A stretch of DNA of 64,000 bases, taken from NCBI GenBank assembly GCA_934589675.1, contig CAKTOF010000005.1, forward strand, positions 62,001 to 126,000, given 5' to 3'. The DNA comes from an uncultured Oscillospiraceae bacterium (GTDB taxonomy: Bacteria > Bacillota > Clostridia > Oscillospirales > Oscillospiraceae). Shown here piece after piece: positions 7,339 through 18,069 of this stretch. The position numbers and the translations under genes were made by a program. The first letter of the stretch is position 1. Every line of letters begins with the position of its first letter. The notes under the pieces are model-generated. The model was not told the origin of the DNA, did no database searches, and was given only the letters and a program-made list of their open reading frames with translations.

Positions 7339-10300
7339 ATGGCAAGAGCATTCAAATCCATGGATGGCAACACCGCTGCTGCGCACGTCGCGTATGCATT
7401 CACCGAAGTTGCTGCCATCTACCCGATCACCCCTTCGTCCGTAATGGCCGAGCTGTGTGACGACTGGGCTGCCAACGGCCGCGAGAACATCTTCGGCCAG
7501 AAGCTCAAGCTCGTCGAGATGCAGTCCGAGGGCGGCGCTGCCGGCGCTGTTCACGGCTCGCTCATGGCCGGCGCGCTCACGACAACGTTCACCGCGTCGC
7601 AGGGGCTTCTGCTCATGATTCCGAACATGTACAAGATCGCCGCTGAGCAGCTCCCCGGCGTCATCCACGTCTCCGCCCGTGCGCTCGCAACGCACGCGCT
7701 GAGCATTTTCGGCGACCACTCCGACGTTATGGCCTGCCGCGGCACGGGCTTTGCCATGCTGGCCTCGTCGAACCCGCAGGAGGTCATGGATCTGGCCGCC
7801 GTCACGCATCTGTCCGCCATTGAAGGACACTATTCGTTCCTCCACTTCTTCGACGGCTTCCGCACGTCACACGAGATCCAGAAGATCGCCGTGTGGGACT
7901 ACGACGATCTCAAGGACATGGTCGACATGGACGCCGTCGCGGCCTTCCGCGCCCGCGCCCTGAATCCGGAGCATCCGACCATGCGCGGCTCGGCGCAGAA
8001 CCCGGACATCTTCTTCCAGGTGCGCGAGGCCGGCAACTCGCACGTCGCCAGCGTCGTCGACGTCGTCGTGCGCAACATGGAAAAGGTCAACGCGAAGATC
8101 GGCACGAACTACAAGCCGTTCAACTACTACGGCGCGCCGGACGCCAAGCACGTCATCGTGTCCATGGGCTCTTCCTGTGACGCCATCGAAGAGGTCGTCG
8201 ACTACCTCAACGAGCGCGGCGGCAAGGTCGGCCTCGTGACTGTCCACCTCTATCGTCCGTTCTCTGCCAAGCATCTGGCCGCCGTTCTGCCCGAGACCGT
8301 CGAGCGCATCGCGGTGCTCGACCGCTGCAAGGAGCCGGGCGCCCTCGGCGAGCCGCTCTATCAGGACGTCGTCACCGCTCTGGCCGGCACGAAGTTCGGC
8401 TCCGTCCCCGTCGTCGGCGGCCGCTACGGTCTCGGCTCGAAGGACACCGGCCCGAGCTGCTATCTCGCGGCGTTCCGCAACCTTGAAAAGGCCGAGCCGC
8501 AGAATCCGTTCACGATCGGCATCACGGACGACGTCACGAACCTCTCCCTGCCCATGACCGAGATCATCGACACGCAGGCCAAGTCCAACAAAGCCTGCAA
8601 ATTCTGGGGTCTCGGCTCGGACGGCACCGTCGGCGCAAACAAGAACTCCATCAAGATCATCGGCGACAACACCGACCTGAAGATTCAGGCGTACTTCCAG
8701 TACGACTCGAAGAAATCCGGCGGCGTCACCATCTCGCACCTGCGCTTCGGCCCGGAGCCCATCCGTTCGACGTACTATGTCACCGCGTCGGACTTCGTCG
8801 CGTGCCATCAGGCAAGCTACCTTGAGAAGTACCCGATGGCGCAGGATCTCAAGCCGGGCGGCACGTTCTTAATCAACTGCGGCTATGACGCCGAGCAGCT
8901 CGGCAAGGTCCTCCCGGCCGAGGAAAAGCGCTATATCGCAAACAACAACATTCATGTCTACACCGTCGACGCCGCCAAGCTCGGCGCAGAGCTCGGCCTC
9001 GGCAACAAGTTCAACATGATCCTGCAGGCCGCGTTCTTCAAGCTCGCCGACATCATCCCGATCGACGACGCCGAGAAGTACATGAAAGACGCCATCGTCA
9101 AGACGTACGGCCACAAGGGCGAGGATGTCGTCAACAAGAACAAGGCCGCCGTCGACGCCGGCCTTACCCACATCGTGAAGGTCGAGATCCCCGAGAGCTG
9201 GAAGAGCGCCACGGAGGGCTATGTCGCCACGGGCATCGCCTGTGACGATCCGGAGATGAAGCAGTTCCTCGACGATGTGCTCGTTCCGGCCAACAACATG
9301 GTCGGCGACGCCATCCCGGTCTCCAAGCTCATGAGCTACGCTGACGGCACGCTTCCGGCCGGCACGGCCGCCTATGAAAAGCGCGGCATCTCCGCCGTCG
9401 CTCCCGTCTGGCTGCCGGAGAACTGCATCCAGTGCAACTTCTGCTCCTACGTCTGCCCGCACGCCGTCATCCGCCCGTTCGCCATGAACGCAGACGAGCT
9501 GGCCGCCGCGCCGGAGGGCACGCTCTCCAAGCCGATGGTCGGCAAGGGCGTCGAGGGTCTGTCGCTGTCCATTCAGGTCTCCGCGCTCGACTGCACGGGC
9601 TGCGGCTCCTGCGTCAACGTCTGCCCGGCCAAGGAGAAGGCGCTCAAGCTCGTCCCCATCACCGAGGAAGCGCAGGAGAGATACAACTACGCGTTCAAGA
9701 ACGTGGCGAAGAAGGATCTGCCGTTCGACGACTCTACGGTCAAGGGCTCGCAGTTCCGCCAGCCGCTGTTCGAGTTCTCCGGCGCCTGCGCCGGCTGCGG
9801 CGAGACGCCGTACGCCAAGCTCATCACGCAGCTCTACGGCGACCATATGTTCATCGCCAACGCCACCGGCTGCTCGTCCATCTGGGGCGGCTCCGCGCCG
9901 TCGACCCCGTACACGCCCGGCCGTGACGGCCGCGGCCCCGCGTGGTCGAACTCCCTGTTTGAGGACAACGCCGAGTACGGCCTCGGCGAGGCCGTCGCCA
10001 TGAAGCAGCGCCGCGCGCGCCTGCACGACATCGTTGAGAAGCTCGTCGCCGTGGAATATGTCGACGAGGACGTCGCCGCCGCCGGCAAGGAGTGGCTGGA
10101 CAAATTCGACGACGCCGAAGGCTCCCGCGCCGCGGGCGAGAAGCTCCTTGCGCTGTGCAAGGCTGCCGGCGAGCGCGACTACACCGGCACCCCGTTTGAG
10201 GAGGGCTGGCTGAAGAACGGCAAGAAGTGCCCGTGCGAGGCCTGCGGCTATGCCCGCGAGGTCGTAGCTTCCGCCGACCTGCTCACCAAGCCGTCCATGT

Positions 10301-10932
10301 GGATCTTCGGCGGCGACGGCTGGGCCTACGACATCGGCTACGGCGGCCTTGACCACGTCCTCGCCTCCGGCGAGAACGTCAATGTCTTCGTCTTCGACAC
10401 CGAGGTCTACTCCAACACCGGCGGCCAGAGCTCGAAGTCGACCCCGACAGGCGCCGTTGCGCAGTTCGCCGCGGCCGGCAAGGCCACGAAGAAGAAGGAT
10501 CTGGCGCAGATCGCCATGACGTACGGCTACGTCTACGTCGCGCAGATCGCCATGGGCGCCGACTACAACCAGACCATCAAGGCCATCCGCGAGGCGGAGA
10601 GCTATCCGGGCCCGTCCATCGTCATCGCCTACGCGCCCTGCATCAACCACGGTGCCAAGGCCGGCATGGGCCGCTCGATGGAGACCATGAAGCGTGCCGT
10701 CGACGCCGGCTACTGGTTCCTGTTCCGCTACGATCCGCGCAAGGAGAAGCCGTTCCAGCTCGACTCCAAGGCGCCGAAGGGCAGCTACCTCGACTATATC
10801 ATGAGCGAGGTCCGCTACAGCTCCCTGAAGCTCACCTTCCCGGAGCGCGCGCACGATCTGTTTGAAAAGGCCGAGGAGGAATCCAAGGAGAAATTCGAAA
10901 AGCTCCAGCGCCGCGAAGAGGCCGGCCTGTAA
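7339..10932 (+). CDS. nifJ: Pyruvate:ferredoxin (flavodoxin) oxidoreductase
   Basis: This single-chain 1197-residue PFOR starts at the ATG after GGAGG (7327-7331). It oxidatively decarboxylates pyruvate to acetyl-CoA and CO2 and reduces ferredoxin, the central step of pyruvate fermentation in clostridia. Domain I starts with the conserved AAHVAYAFTEVAAIYPITPSS pattern. Two ferredoxin clusters lie at about residues 696-712 (CIQCNFCSYVCP) and 753-765 (CTGCGSCVNVCP). The C-terminal thiamine pyrophosphate domain has CAGCGETPY near 817 and GGDGWAYDIGYGG. Length and domain order match the family. A strong promoter, clean terminator and uniform codon use suit a highly expressed single-gene unit. Confidence 0.97.
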   Translation: MARAFKSMDGNTAAAHVAYAFTEVAAIYPITPSSVMAELCDDWAANGRENIFGQKLKLVEMQSEGGAAGAVHGSLMAGALTTTFTASQGLLLMIPNMYKIAAEQLPGVIHVSARALATHALSIFGDHSDVMACRGTGFAMLASSNPQEVMDLAAVTHLSAIEGHYSFLHFFDGFRTSHEIQKIAVWDYDDLKDMVDMDAVAAFRARALNPEHPTMRGSAQNPDIFFQVREAGNSHVASVVDVVVRNMEKVNAKIGTNYKPFNYYGAPDAKHVIVSMGSSCDAIEEVVDYLNERGGKVGLVTVHLYRPFSAKHLAAVLPETVERIAVLDRCKEPGALGEPLYQDVVTALAGTKFGSVPVVGGRYGLGSKDTGPSCYLAAFRNLEKAEPQNPFTIGITDDVTNLSLPMTEIIDTQAKSNKACKFWGLGSDGTVGANKNSIKIIGDNTDLKIQAYFQYDSKKSGGVTISHLRFGPEPIRSTYYVTASDFVACHQASYLEKYPMAQDLKPGGTFLINCGYDAEQLGKVLPAEEKRYIANNNIHVYTVDAAKLGAELGLGNKFNMILQAAFFKLADIIPIDDAEKYMKDAIVKTYGHKGEDVVNKNKAAVDAGLTHIVKVEIPESWKSATEGYVATGIACDDPEMKQFLDDVLVPANNMVGDAIPVSKLMSYADGTLPAGTAAYEKRGISAVAPVWLPENCIQCNFCSYVCPHAVIRPFAMNADELAAAPEGTLSKPMVGKGVEGLSLSIQVSALDCTGCGSCVNVCPAKEKALKLVPITEEAQERYNYAFKNVAKKDLPFDDSTVKGSQFRQPLFEFSGACAGCGETPYAKLITQLYGDHMFIANATGCSSIWGGSAPSTPYTPGRDGRGPAWSNSLFEDNAEYGLGEAVAMKQRRARLHDIVEKLVAVEYVDEDVAAAGKEWLDKFDDAEGSRAAGEKLLALCKAAGERDYTGTPFEEGWLKNGKKCPCEACGYAREVVASADLLTKPSMWIFGGDGWAYDIGYGGLDHVLASGENVNVFVFDTEVYSNTGGQSSKSTPTGAVAQFAAAGKATKKKDLAQIAMTYGYVYVAQIAMGADYNQTIKAIREAESYPGPSIVIAYAPCINHGAKAGMGRSMETMKRAVDAGYWFLFRYDPRKEKPFQLDSKAPKGSYLDYIMSEVRYSSLKLTFPERAHDLFEKAEEESKEKFEKLQRREEAGL

Positions 10933-10947
10933 GCATCCAGTTTCCCA

Positions 10948-10978
10948 AGCCCGGCTCCGAAAGGAGCCGGGCTCTTTT
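10948..10978 (+). terminator. Intrinsic terminator after PFOR
   Basis: An 11-bp GC-rich stem (AGCCCGGCTCC and GGAGCCGGGCT) is closed by a GAAA tetraloop and followed by CTTTT. Confidence 0.9.
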
Positions 10979-11008
10979 CGGATTTTTACTCTTTTTCGCA
11001 GAATAAAC

Positions 11009-11037
11009 TTGCAAGCTGTCACGCGATTAGCTATAAT
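11009..11037 (+). promoter_or_regulatory. Sigma-A promoter of the hybrid histidine kinase gene
   Basis: TTGCAA (11009-11014), a 17-base spacer and TATAAT (11032-11037) form a near-consensus promoter. Transcription would start near 11044, which makes an upstream ATG at 11053 unlikely as the translation start. Confidence 0.75.
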
Positions 11038-11094
11038 AAGCTGTATTATGCCATGCGCTGGCAGCAAGAACCATGGAATGAACGAGGATCGCCT

Positions 11095-13113
11095 ATGATG
11101 ATCAAAAGCGGCTATGAAGAGGGCCTGTACCGCGAGGAGAGGCTCGGCATCCCGACGCAGGAGCTGGATACGCAGATCCGCGCCCTCCTGCGCGAAAATC
11201 ACGGTGTCGGCATCCTTGGCGGATATTTTGAGCCGGGGCTGCCGCTGTGCATCGTCAGCGAGCTGACCGTGCAGATGCTCGGCTATTCAGACGCCGCCGA
11301 ATTGCAGGCCGCGACCGGGAGCTGCATGGCCGGGCTCGTCTGCGAGGAAGACTATGACGAGGCGCACCTGCGCAGCCTTTCCGGCGTGTGCTCGCTGCAC
11401 CTGCGCGCAAAAGGCGGCAACGCGCTTTGGGTCCACCTTCTCAAGCGCGACCTGCCCGGCTCCGGCCGGCCGATGTGGCTTGCCAGCGTGTGCGACAAGG
11501 ACGCGCTCTATCGGGCGTCAGCCGAGATCTTGCTCGGGATGGAGGTCATCTCCGCCATCAGCCGGACATTGTGGCGCATCTATCTCATCGATCTGGAGAA
11601 GGGGCTTTATACCCAGATCACCACCGACGGCGCGCTGCACCGCTTCTCAGAGGCATCCGGCGTTGCCGCCGAGCGCTTCCCGGCGGTATGTGAGCAGACC
11701 GTCGCCGCGGAATACCGCGCGCAGATGCTTGCTTTTTTAGATATTTCCACGCTCGCCGACCGGCTTTGCCATCGCGACGAGCTCTCGCAGGAGTACCGCA
11801 CCGTCTCCGGCAACTGGCACGTCGGCCGTCTGATCGTGCAAAAGCGCGACGGCTGCGGCCGCGCCACGCGCGTGCTGTACACGATCCAGATCATCAACGA
11901 CCAGAAGGTGCAGGAGCGCGAATACGAAAAGCGTCTGGCCCTTATGGCAGAGCAAGCGCAGCGCGCGAGCCTGTCGAAAACAGATTTTCTTCGGCGCATG
12001 AGCCACGACATCCGCACGCCCATCAACGGCATCCGCGGCATGATCGAAATTGCAAACCTCTGCGAGGACAACCGCGAAAAGCAGCGCGAGTGCCGCGAGA
12101 AGATCTGGGAAGCGTCGGGCTACCTGCTCTCGCTCGTCAGCTCCGTGCTGGATATGAACAAGCTCGAGTCCGGCGCCGTCGTGCTCGAGGAGCGGCCGTT
12201 CGATCTGCCGCAGCTGCTGCATGAGGTGAACACCGTCGGCGAGATGCAGGCCGTCGAGCACGGACTTTCCTACATCATCGACGAGAGCAGAAACCGCATC
12301 GATCACCCGCGCCTCATCGGCAGCCCCGTCCACCTGAAGCAGGTGCTGCTCAACCTTGCAAGCAACGCCGTCAAGTATAACCGCGCCGGCGGAAGCGTCA
12401 CCGTCTGGACGCGGGAGCTTCCCGGAGGCGGTGACACGGCCGTGTTTGAATTTCATTGCAAGGACACCGGCATCGGCATGAGCCCGGAGTTTCAAGCCCG
12501 CGCGTTTGAGCCGTTTTCGCAGGAGGGCAGAGACGAGGCGCGCACGCACTACGACGGCTCCGGTCTTGGGCTGTCCATCGTCAAGGGTCTCGTCGAGCAA
12601 ATGGGCGGAAGCATCGGCTTTGAGAGCACCGAGGGCACCGGGACTGCATTCTGCGTGACGCTGCCGCTTCGCATTGACCGCAGCGAACCCGCGCCCGCCG
12701 CCGATGCGTCTGCCGAACTCATTGACCTGAGCGGCACGCGCGTCCTGATGGTCGAGGACAACGCGCTCAACGCGGAGATCACGCAGTTTTTCCTTGAGCG
12801 CCACCACGTCTGCGTGATCTGCGCCCACAACGGTCAGGAGGCCGTCGACCGCTTCCGCGCATCCGCGCCGGGCGAGATCGACGCGGTGCTCATGGACATC
12901 ATGATGCCCATTATGAACGGCCGCGACGCAGCGCGTGCCATCCGCGCCATGGATCGACCGGACGCAAAAACGATCCCCATCTTTGCCATGACGGCCAACG
13001 CCTTTTCAGACGACATCCAAAAAAGCTACGACGCCGGCATGAACGAGCATCTCACAAAGCCGCTCGACCCGCAGGCCGTCATCGGGACGCTCGCGCGGTA
13101 CATCCGTCGCTGA
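11095..13113 (+). CDS. Soluble hybrid sensor histidine kinase / response regulator
   Basis: This 672-residue protein has no membrane segment or signal peptide, so it senses something in the cytoplasm. The N-terminal 270 residues look PAS-like. They are followed by the H-box (SHDIRTPINGI, phospho-acceptor H304), an ATPase domain with N-box (LLNLASNAVKYN) and G-boxes (DTGIGMS, GSGLGLSI), and a receiver domain with VLMDIMMP (phospho-acceptor D601). There is no DNA-binding output domain and no partner regulator next to it. The ligand and output are unknown. I chose the ATG at 11095 because GAGG lies 8 bases upstream. The in-frame ATG at 11053 is only about 9 bases from the predicted transcription start. 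Confidence 0.9.
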   Translation: MMIKSGYEEGLYREERLGIPTQELDTQIRALLRENHGVGILGGYFEPGLPLCIVSELTVQMLGYSDAAELQAATGSCMAGLVCEEDYDEAHLRSLSGVCSLHLRAKGGNALWVHLLKRDLPGSGRPMWLASVCDKDALYRASAEILLGMEVISAISRTLWRIYLIDLEKGLYTQITTDGALHRFSEASGVAAERFPAVCEQTVAAEYRAQMLAFLDISTLADRLCHRDELSQEYRTVSGNWHVGRLIVQKRDGCGRATRVLYTIQIINDQKVQEREYEKRLALMAEQAQRASLSKTDFLRRMSHDIRTPINGIRGMIEIANLCEDNREKQRECREKIWEASGYLLSLVSSVLDMNKLESGAVVLEERPFDLPQLLHEVNTVGEMQAVEHGLSYIIDESRNRIDHPRLIGSPVHLKQVLLNLASNAVKYNRAGGSVTVWTRELPGGGDTAVFEFHCKDTGIGMSPEFQARAFEPFSQEGRDEARTHYDGSGLGLSIVKGLVEQMGGSIGFESTEGTGTAFCVTLPLRIDRSEPAPAADASAELIDLSGTRVLMVEDNALNAEITQFFLERHHVCVICAHNGQEAVDRFRASAPGEIDAVLMDIMMPIMNGRDAARAIRAMDRPDAKTIPIFAMTANAFSDDIQKSYDAGMNEHLTKPLDPQAVIGTLARYIRR

Positions 13114-13123
13114 TTCAAATATG

Positions 13124-13161
13124 AAAAAAGCGCTCTGCACAGCCGTGCAGAGCGCTTTTTT
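13124..13161. terminator. Bidirectional terminator
   Basis: A 17-base perfect inverted repeat (AAAAAAGCGCTCTGCAC and its complement) has an AGCC loop, with A-run and T-run edges. It lies between convergent genes. Confidence 0.9.
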
Positions 13162-13189
13162 AACTCATCGATCAGAAGGCTTCGCCTTA

Positions 13190-13531
13190 TCACTTCCACG
13201 TCTCCCAGACGTCCGGGCAGTAGCCCACGGTCGCCTGCTTTCCGTTTCGCACAATGGGCGCGCGCATAAGGCGCGGGTCGTCGAAGAGCTTGTCCTCCTT
13301 GGCCGCGTCGTCGGCTAAGTAGCGCAGCAGGTCAATATCCGGCGACTTTGAGTCGTAATCAATGAGCGCCTCCACGCCGCCGACGGCGCGCAGGACGCTG
13401 TCGAACTCGCCGCCGCTCATGCCGTATTTTACAAGGTCGATGGACTGGAACCTGATGCCGCGCTCCTTGAACCAGCGCTCGGCCTTTTTCGTGTCGAACG
13501 ACTTGCTTTTACCGAAGATCTGAATGTTCAA
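13190..13531 (-). CDS. ArsC/Spx-like thioredoxin-fold protein lacking the active cysteine
   Basis: The 113-residue protein aligns with the arsenate reductase-like family (ArsC/YffB/Spx): FDTKKAERWFKERGI near the N-terminus and RAPIVRNGK in the C-terminal part. In ArsC and YffB a cysteine stands four residues before KKA. Here that position is Ser11, and there is no CxxC or CX5R pair, so thiol-based arsenate reduction is unlikely. I chose the TTG at 13531. It overlaps the truA stop (TTGA) and has GGAGG 7 bases upstream. An ATG at 13552 would place that GGAGG inside the gene. Function is unknown; it is probably a structural relative of the family. Confidence 0.8.
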   Translation of the reverse strand: MNIQIFGKSKSFDTKKAERWFKERGIRFQSIDLVKYGMSGGEFDSVLRAVGGVEALIDYDSKSPDIDLLRYLADDAAKEDKLFDDPRLMRAPIVRNGKQATVGYCPDVWETWK

Positions 13532-14265
13532 TAGAATACCTCCATCAGGCACAGCCCCTGCGCCGGAGCCGTCGGCCCGGCCTGTGTGCGGTCAAGCGAG
13601 GAAAGCAGGCGCGCCGCATCCTCCGGCGCGAACTCACCGCGGCCGACCTGGGCGATCGTCCCGGTCAGGATGCGCACCATGTTGTAAAGAAACCCGTCGC
13701 CCGTGAAATCGAGCCGCAGCTCGCTCCCCTCGCGCGTGAGCGCAATGCCGGTCACCGTCCGCACCGTCGACTTTTTCTTGCTGTGCTGCGTGCAGAACGC
13801 CGCATAGTCGTGCGTGCCGGTCAGCGCATCCGCCGCCGTGCGCATGGCGTCGATGTCGAGCGGCTCCGGCACGATCCAGACATAGTTGCGCTCAAATACG
13901 CACGGCGCGTCCGCATTCCAGATGCGGTAGCGGTAGCGCTTCCCCGTCGCGCTCAGGCGCGCGTGAAAGCGCGGCGGCGCATCTTCGAGCGACACGGCGC
14001 CGATGTCCCGCGGGAGCGCGGCGCGAAGCCGGCGCAGCAGCTCGTCCGCCGCGATCTCCGTCTCGGCGCGAAACGAGATCACCTGCCCCAGCGCGTGCGT
14101 TCCGGCGTCCGTCCGGCCGCTGCCTGCGGCCTCGACCTCCTGCCCGAGAATGCGGCAGAGCGTCTGCTCGACGCGCTCCTGGATCGTGTTCGCCGTGTTC
14201 CCCTGCTTCTGCCAGCCGCGGTAGCGCGCGCCGTCATAGCAGAGCACGGCCTTGAAATTTCTCAT
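13528..14265 (-). CDS. truA: tRNA pseudouridine synthase A
   Basis: The 245-residue protein is of typical length. It has the catalytic motif GSGRTDAGTHA with the nucleophilic aspartate, and the start YDGARYRGWQKQ typical of TruA. It converts U38-U40 in the anticodon stem-loop of tRNAs to pseudouridine. Its start codon overlaps the stop of a 38-residue reading frame upstream (ATGA), and its stop overlaps the TTG of the ArsC-like gene. The three are probably translated from one message. Confidence 0.95.
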   Translation of the reverse strand: MRNFKAVLCYDGARYRGWQKQGNTANTIQERVEQTLCRILGQEVEAAGSGRTDAGTHALGQVISFRAETEIAADELLRRLRAALPRDIGAVSLEDAPPRFHARLSATGKRYRYRIWNADAPCVFERNYVWIVPEPLDIDAMRTAADALTGTHDYAAFCTQHSKKKSTVRTVTGIALTREGSELRLDFTGDGFLYNMVRILTGTIAQVGRGEFAPEDAARLLSSLDRTQAGPTAPAQGLCLMEVFY

Positions 14266-14378
14266 GCTTCCTCCAGCATTGCATAGGCCTCCGGCATCGA
14301 ATCGGCCGAGAACAAAAACCGCCCGGCCAGGTCGAACGCCTCAACATGACCGCCGACATAACAAAGCTCCACCTGCAT
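14262..14378 (-). CDS. Small 38-residue protein overlapping truA
   Basis: An ATG at 14378 preceded by AGGTGG opens a 38-codon frame that ends in TGA at 14264-14262, sharing ATGA with the truA start. The product begins MQVELCYVGG and ends with the acidic tail MPEAYAMLEEA. It has no membrane segment and I do not recognise a family. The ribosome binding site and the exact four-base coupling to truA suggest it is translated. It could instead be a leader whose translation only serves to load ribosomes onto truA. Confidence 0.55.
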   Translation of the reverse strand: MQVELCYVGGHVEAFDLAGRFLFSADSMPEAYAMLEEA

Positions 14379-14444
14379 CTGCGCCACCTGCTTTCCTGAA
14401 TGTGTCTTTAGAATAGCAGATGTGCAGTCCAATAAACCGGACTT

Positions 14445-15359
14445 TTAGAGTTTGCTCTCCATCCAGCGCAGCACGTCGTCAAATACCTCGAGCTTGTTTG
14501 ACTCATTGAGCATCTCATGCCGCCCGTCCGGATAGATGCGGCAGGAAACGTCCCGCATCCCGGCCTTTTTGAACTCCGCTTCCGAGCGGAGCACGCCCTT
14601 GCCGCTCGCGCCGACCGGGTCGTGCGCCCCGGCGAAGAACAGGACGGGCAGCTCCTTCGGCATCTTCGCGAGATTTTCCTTCTGCTGGATCATGCGGATG
14701 CCGAGCAGCATCTCGCGCGCCAGACCGATGGATGGCTTGAAGCCGCACATGGGGTCGGCCTCGTAGGCGTCGACGACCTCGGGAACGGAGCAGATCCAGT
14801 CATTTTCCGTCCGCGCGTCCGGGAACTGCTTGTTGTATGTGCCGAAGATGAGCTTCTGGATGAGCGGGCTGCTGTTTTCCTCGCCGAGCTTCTTCGCCTC
14901 GCGGCGGCAGATGGCAAGGCCGACGGAGAGCATGAGCGGATTCTGCCAGCCCGTGCCGGAGATGAGCGCGCCGCGAAGGCCCGCGTCCGGGTAGCGGAAC
15001 AGGTAGGTGCGCGTCAGGAACGAGCCCATGCTGTGCCCCAGGATGAAGTACGGAACGTCCGGATACTCCGCCCGGACGCGCTTTGTGAGCGCGCAGACGT
15101 CTGCGACCGCCGCATCCCAGCCGCCGTGGAAATACCCCTGCACCGTGTCGTCCGACACAGACCCGCCGTGGCCCATATGGTCCTCCGCCGCGACAAGGAA
15201 GCCATGCTCTGTCAAAAACCGGGCAAACTCGTCATAGCGGCCGATGTGCTCGGCAATGCCATGGACGATCTGCACGATCGCGCGCGGCTGTCCCTCCAGC
15301 TGCCACAGGCGGCAGTGGATGCGTCCCTTGCCGTTGGAATCGAGATAGAAATCTGTCAT
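14445..15359 (-). CDS. Alpha/beta hydrolase, monoacylglycerol lipase-like
   Basis: The 304-residue hydrolase has the serine hydrolase fold: VHGIAEH oxyanion region, nucleophile elbow GHSMGS, and a late catalytic histidine in DGRHEMLNE. This pattern is that of monoglyceride lipase/lysophospholipase proteins (Hydrolase_4). It has no signal peptide, so it is cytoplasmic. I chose the ATG at 15359, which follows AAGGGGG. A longer form from 15410 would start upstream of the predicted promoter. It diverges from glpK. A link to glycerol release from monoglycerides followed by phosphorylation is attractive but is inference. Confidence 0.87.
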   Translation of the reverse strand: MTDFYLDSNGKGRIHCRLWQLEGQPRAIVQIVHGIAEHIGRYDEFARFLTEHGFLVAAEDHMGHGGSVSDDTVQGYFHGGWDAAVADVCALTKRVRAEYPDVPYFILGHSMGSFLTRTYLFRYPDAGLRGALISGTGWQNPLMLSVGLAICRREAKKLGEENSSPLIQKLIFGTYNKQFPDARTENDWICSVPEVVDAYEADPMCGFKPSIGLAREMLLGIRMIQQKENLAKMPKELPVLFFAGAHDPVGASGKGVLRSEAEFKKAGMRDVSCRIYPDGRHEMLNESNKLEVFDDVLRWMESKL

Positions 15360-15389
15360 GGCTCGCGCCCCCTTTACTTTGTTGTTGAC

Positions 15390-15418
15390 ATTATAGCGCA
15401 TTTGCATCAAACTATAAA
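15390..15418 (-). promoter_or_regulatory. Promoter of the lipase-like gene
   Basis: Reading on the minus strand, a perfect -10 TATAAT (15395-15390) lies 17 bases from TTTATA (15418-15413). The -35 is weak. It supports the translation start at 15359. Confidence 0.5.
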
Positions 15419-15443
15419 GAGAGATTTTGAAGGAAGTGATTCA

Positions 15444-16963
<1,520 letters not shown>

Positions 16964-16967
<4 letters not shown>

Positions 16968-18067
16968 CCGCACAGCTTGGCTTCGGCTGTATGCGCCTTC
17001 CGATGATCGGCGGCCCGGAGGGCGAGGTCGACCTTGCCGAGTTTTCCCGCATGGTCGACGCATATCTGGACGCGGGCTTCCGCTATTTTGATACGGCGCA
17101 CGTCTATCTTGCCGGAAAAAGCGAGACGGCCATCCGCGAAGCGCTCGTCCGCCGCCATCCGAGGGACAGCTTTTTCCTGACGGACAAGCTCTCCGGCAGC
17201 TGCTTTCATTCTGAGGCGGACATTCTGAGCGTCTTTCAGGCGCAGCTTGCCGCCTGCGGCGTCGACTATTTCGACTGCTATCTCATGCACTCGCAGACGG
17301 CGGAGGTCTACGCGAAATTCCAGAAATTCCGCGCCTACGAGATCGCCGCAGAGCTCAAGGCCGCCGGGAAGATCCGCCATATCGGCATCTCCTTTCACGA
17401 CAAGCCCGACGTTCTGCGCCGCATCCTGACCGAGCACCCGGAGGTCGAGGTCGTGCAGATCCAGCTCAATTACCTCGACTTTGGCAACCCGAGCGTTGAG
17501 TCCGGCGCGGTGTACGACGTCTGTCGCGAATTCGGCAAGCCCGTGCTCGTCATGGAGCCGGTCAAGGGCGGCGCGCTGGCCGACCTGCCGGACGAGGCCG
17601 CGGCCGTGCTGTCAGGGCTCGGCGGCGGGAGCCCCGCAAGCTACGCGCTGCGCTACTGCGCAGGCTTTGACGGCGTAGAAATGATCCTCAGCGGCATGAG
17701 TACGGACGGGCAGATGGCTGACAACCTCGCCACGATGACCGCGCCGCAGCCGCTATCTGGCGCCGAGCGCGCCGCGATCGCGCGTGTGCGCGAGATCCTG
17801 CACGCGCAGGACGCCATCGGCTGCACCGGCTGCCGCTACTGCGTCCCCGGCTGCCCGAAGGGCATTGCCATCCCGGACCTTTTCTCGTGCCTGAACGCGT
17901 TCAAAAAATACCACGACTGGAGCAGCAATTACTACTACTCCGTGAGCACGCACGGCCGCGCACGTGCGTCTGAATGCGTCCGCTGCGGCCAGTGCGCCCG
18001 CATCTGCCCGCAGCATCTGGCCATACCCGATTTGCTTGTCCATGTCGCAGAAACCTTTGAGACCTAA
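16964..18067 (+). CDS. Aldo/keto reductase with C-terminal 2x[4Fe-4S] ferredoxin domain
   Basis: The 367-residue protein starts with LGFGCMRLPMIGG, typical of the ferredoxin-fused aldo/keto reductases of anaerobes. The TIM-barrel part has DTAHVYLAGKSE, the catalytic tyrosine region and a lysine in TDKLSGS. The C-terminal 80 residues have two cysteine sets (CTGCRYCVPGCPKGI and CVRCGQCARICPQHL). The barrel probably reduces a carbonyl while the clusters exchange electrons with ferredoxin. The substrate is not known. Translational coupling to glpK (ATGA overlap) suggests a three-carbon substrate such as dihydroxyacetone or glyceraldehyde, but this is inference. Confidence 0.88.
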
Positions 18068-18069
18068 AT

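Noticed and set aside
8869..11202. A 777-codon open frame antisense to PFOR
   Set aside because: This is an antisense shadow of a highly expressed gene in high-G+C DNA; its composition is arginine/valine/leucine-rich without domains.
15385..15418. Plus-strand promoter for glpK made of TTGACA (15385-15390) and TATAAA (15413-15418)
   Set aside because: The spacing is 22 bases, too long for sigma-A; the TATAAA also forms the reverse -35 of the divergent gene.
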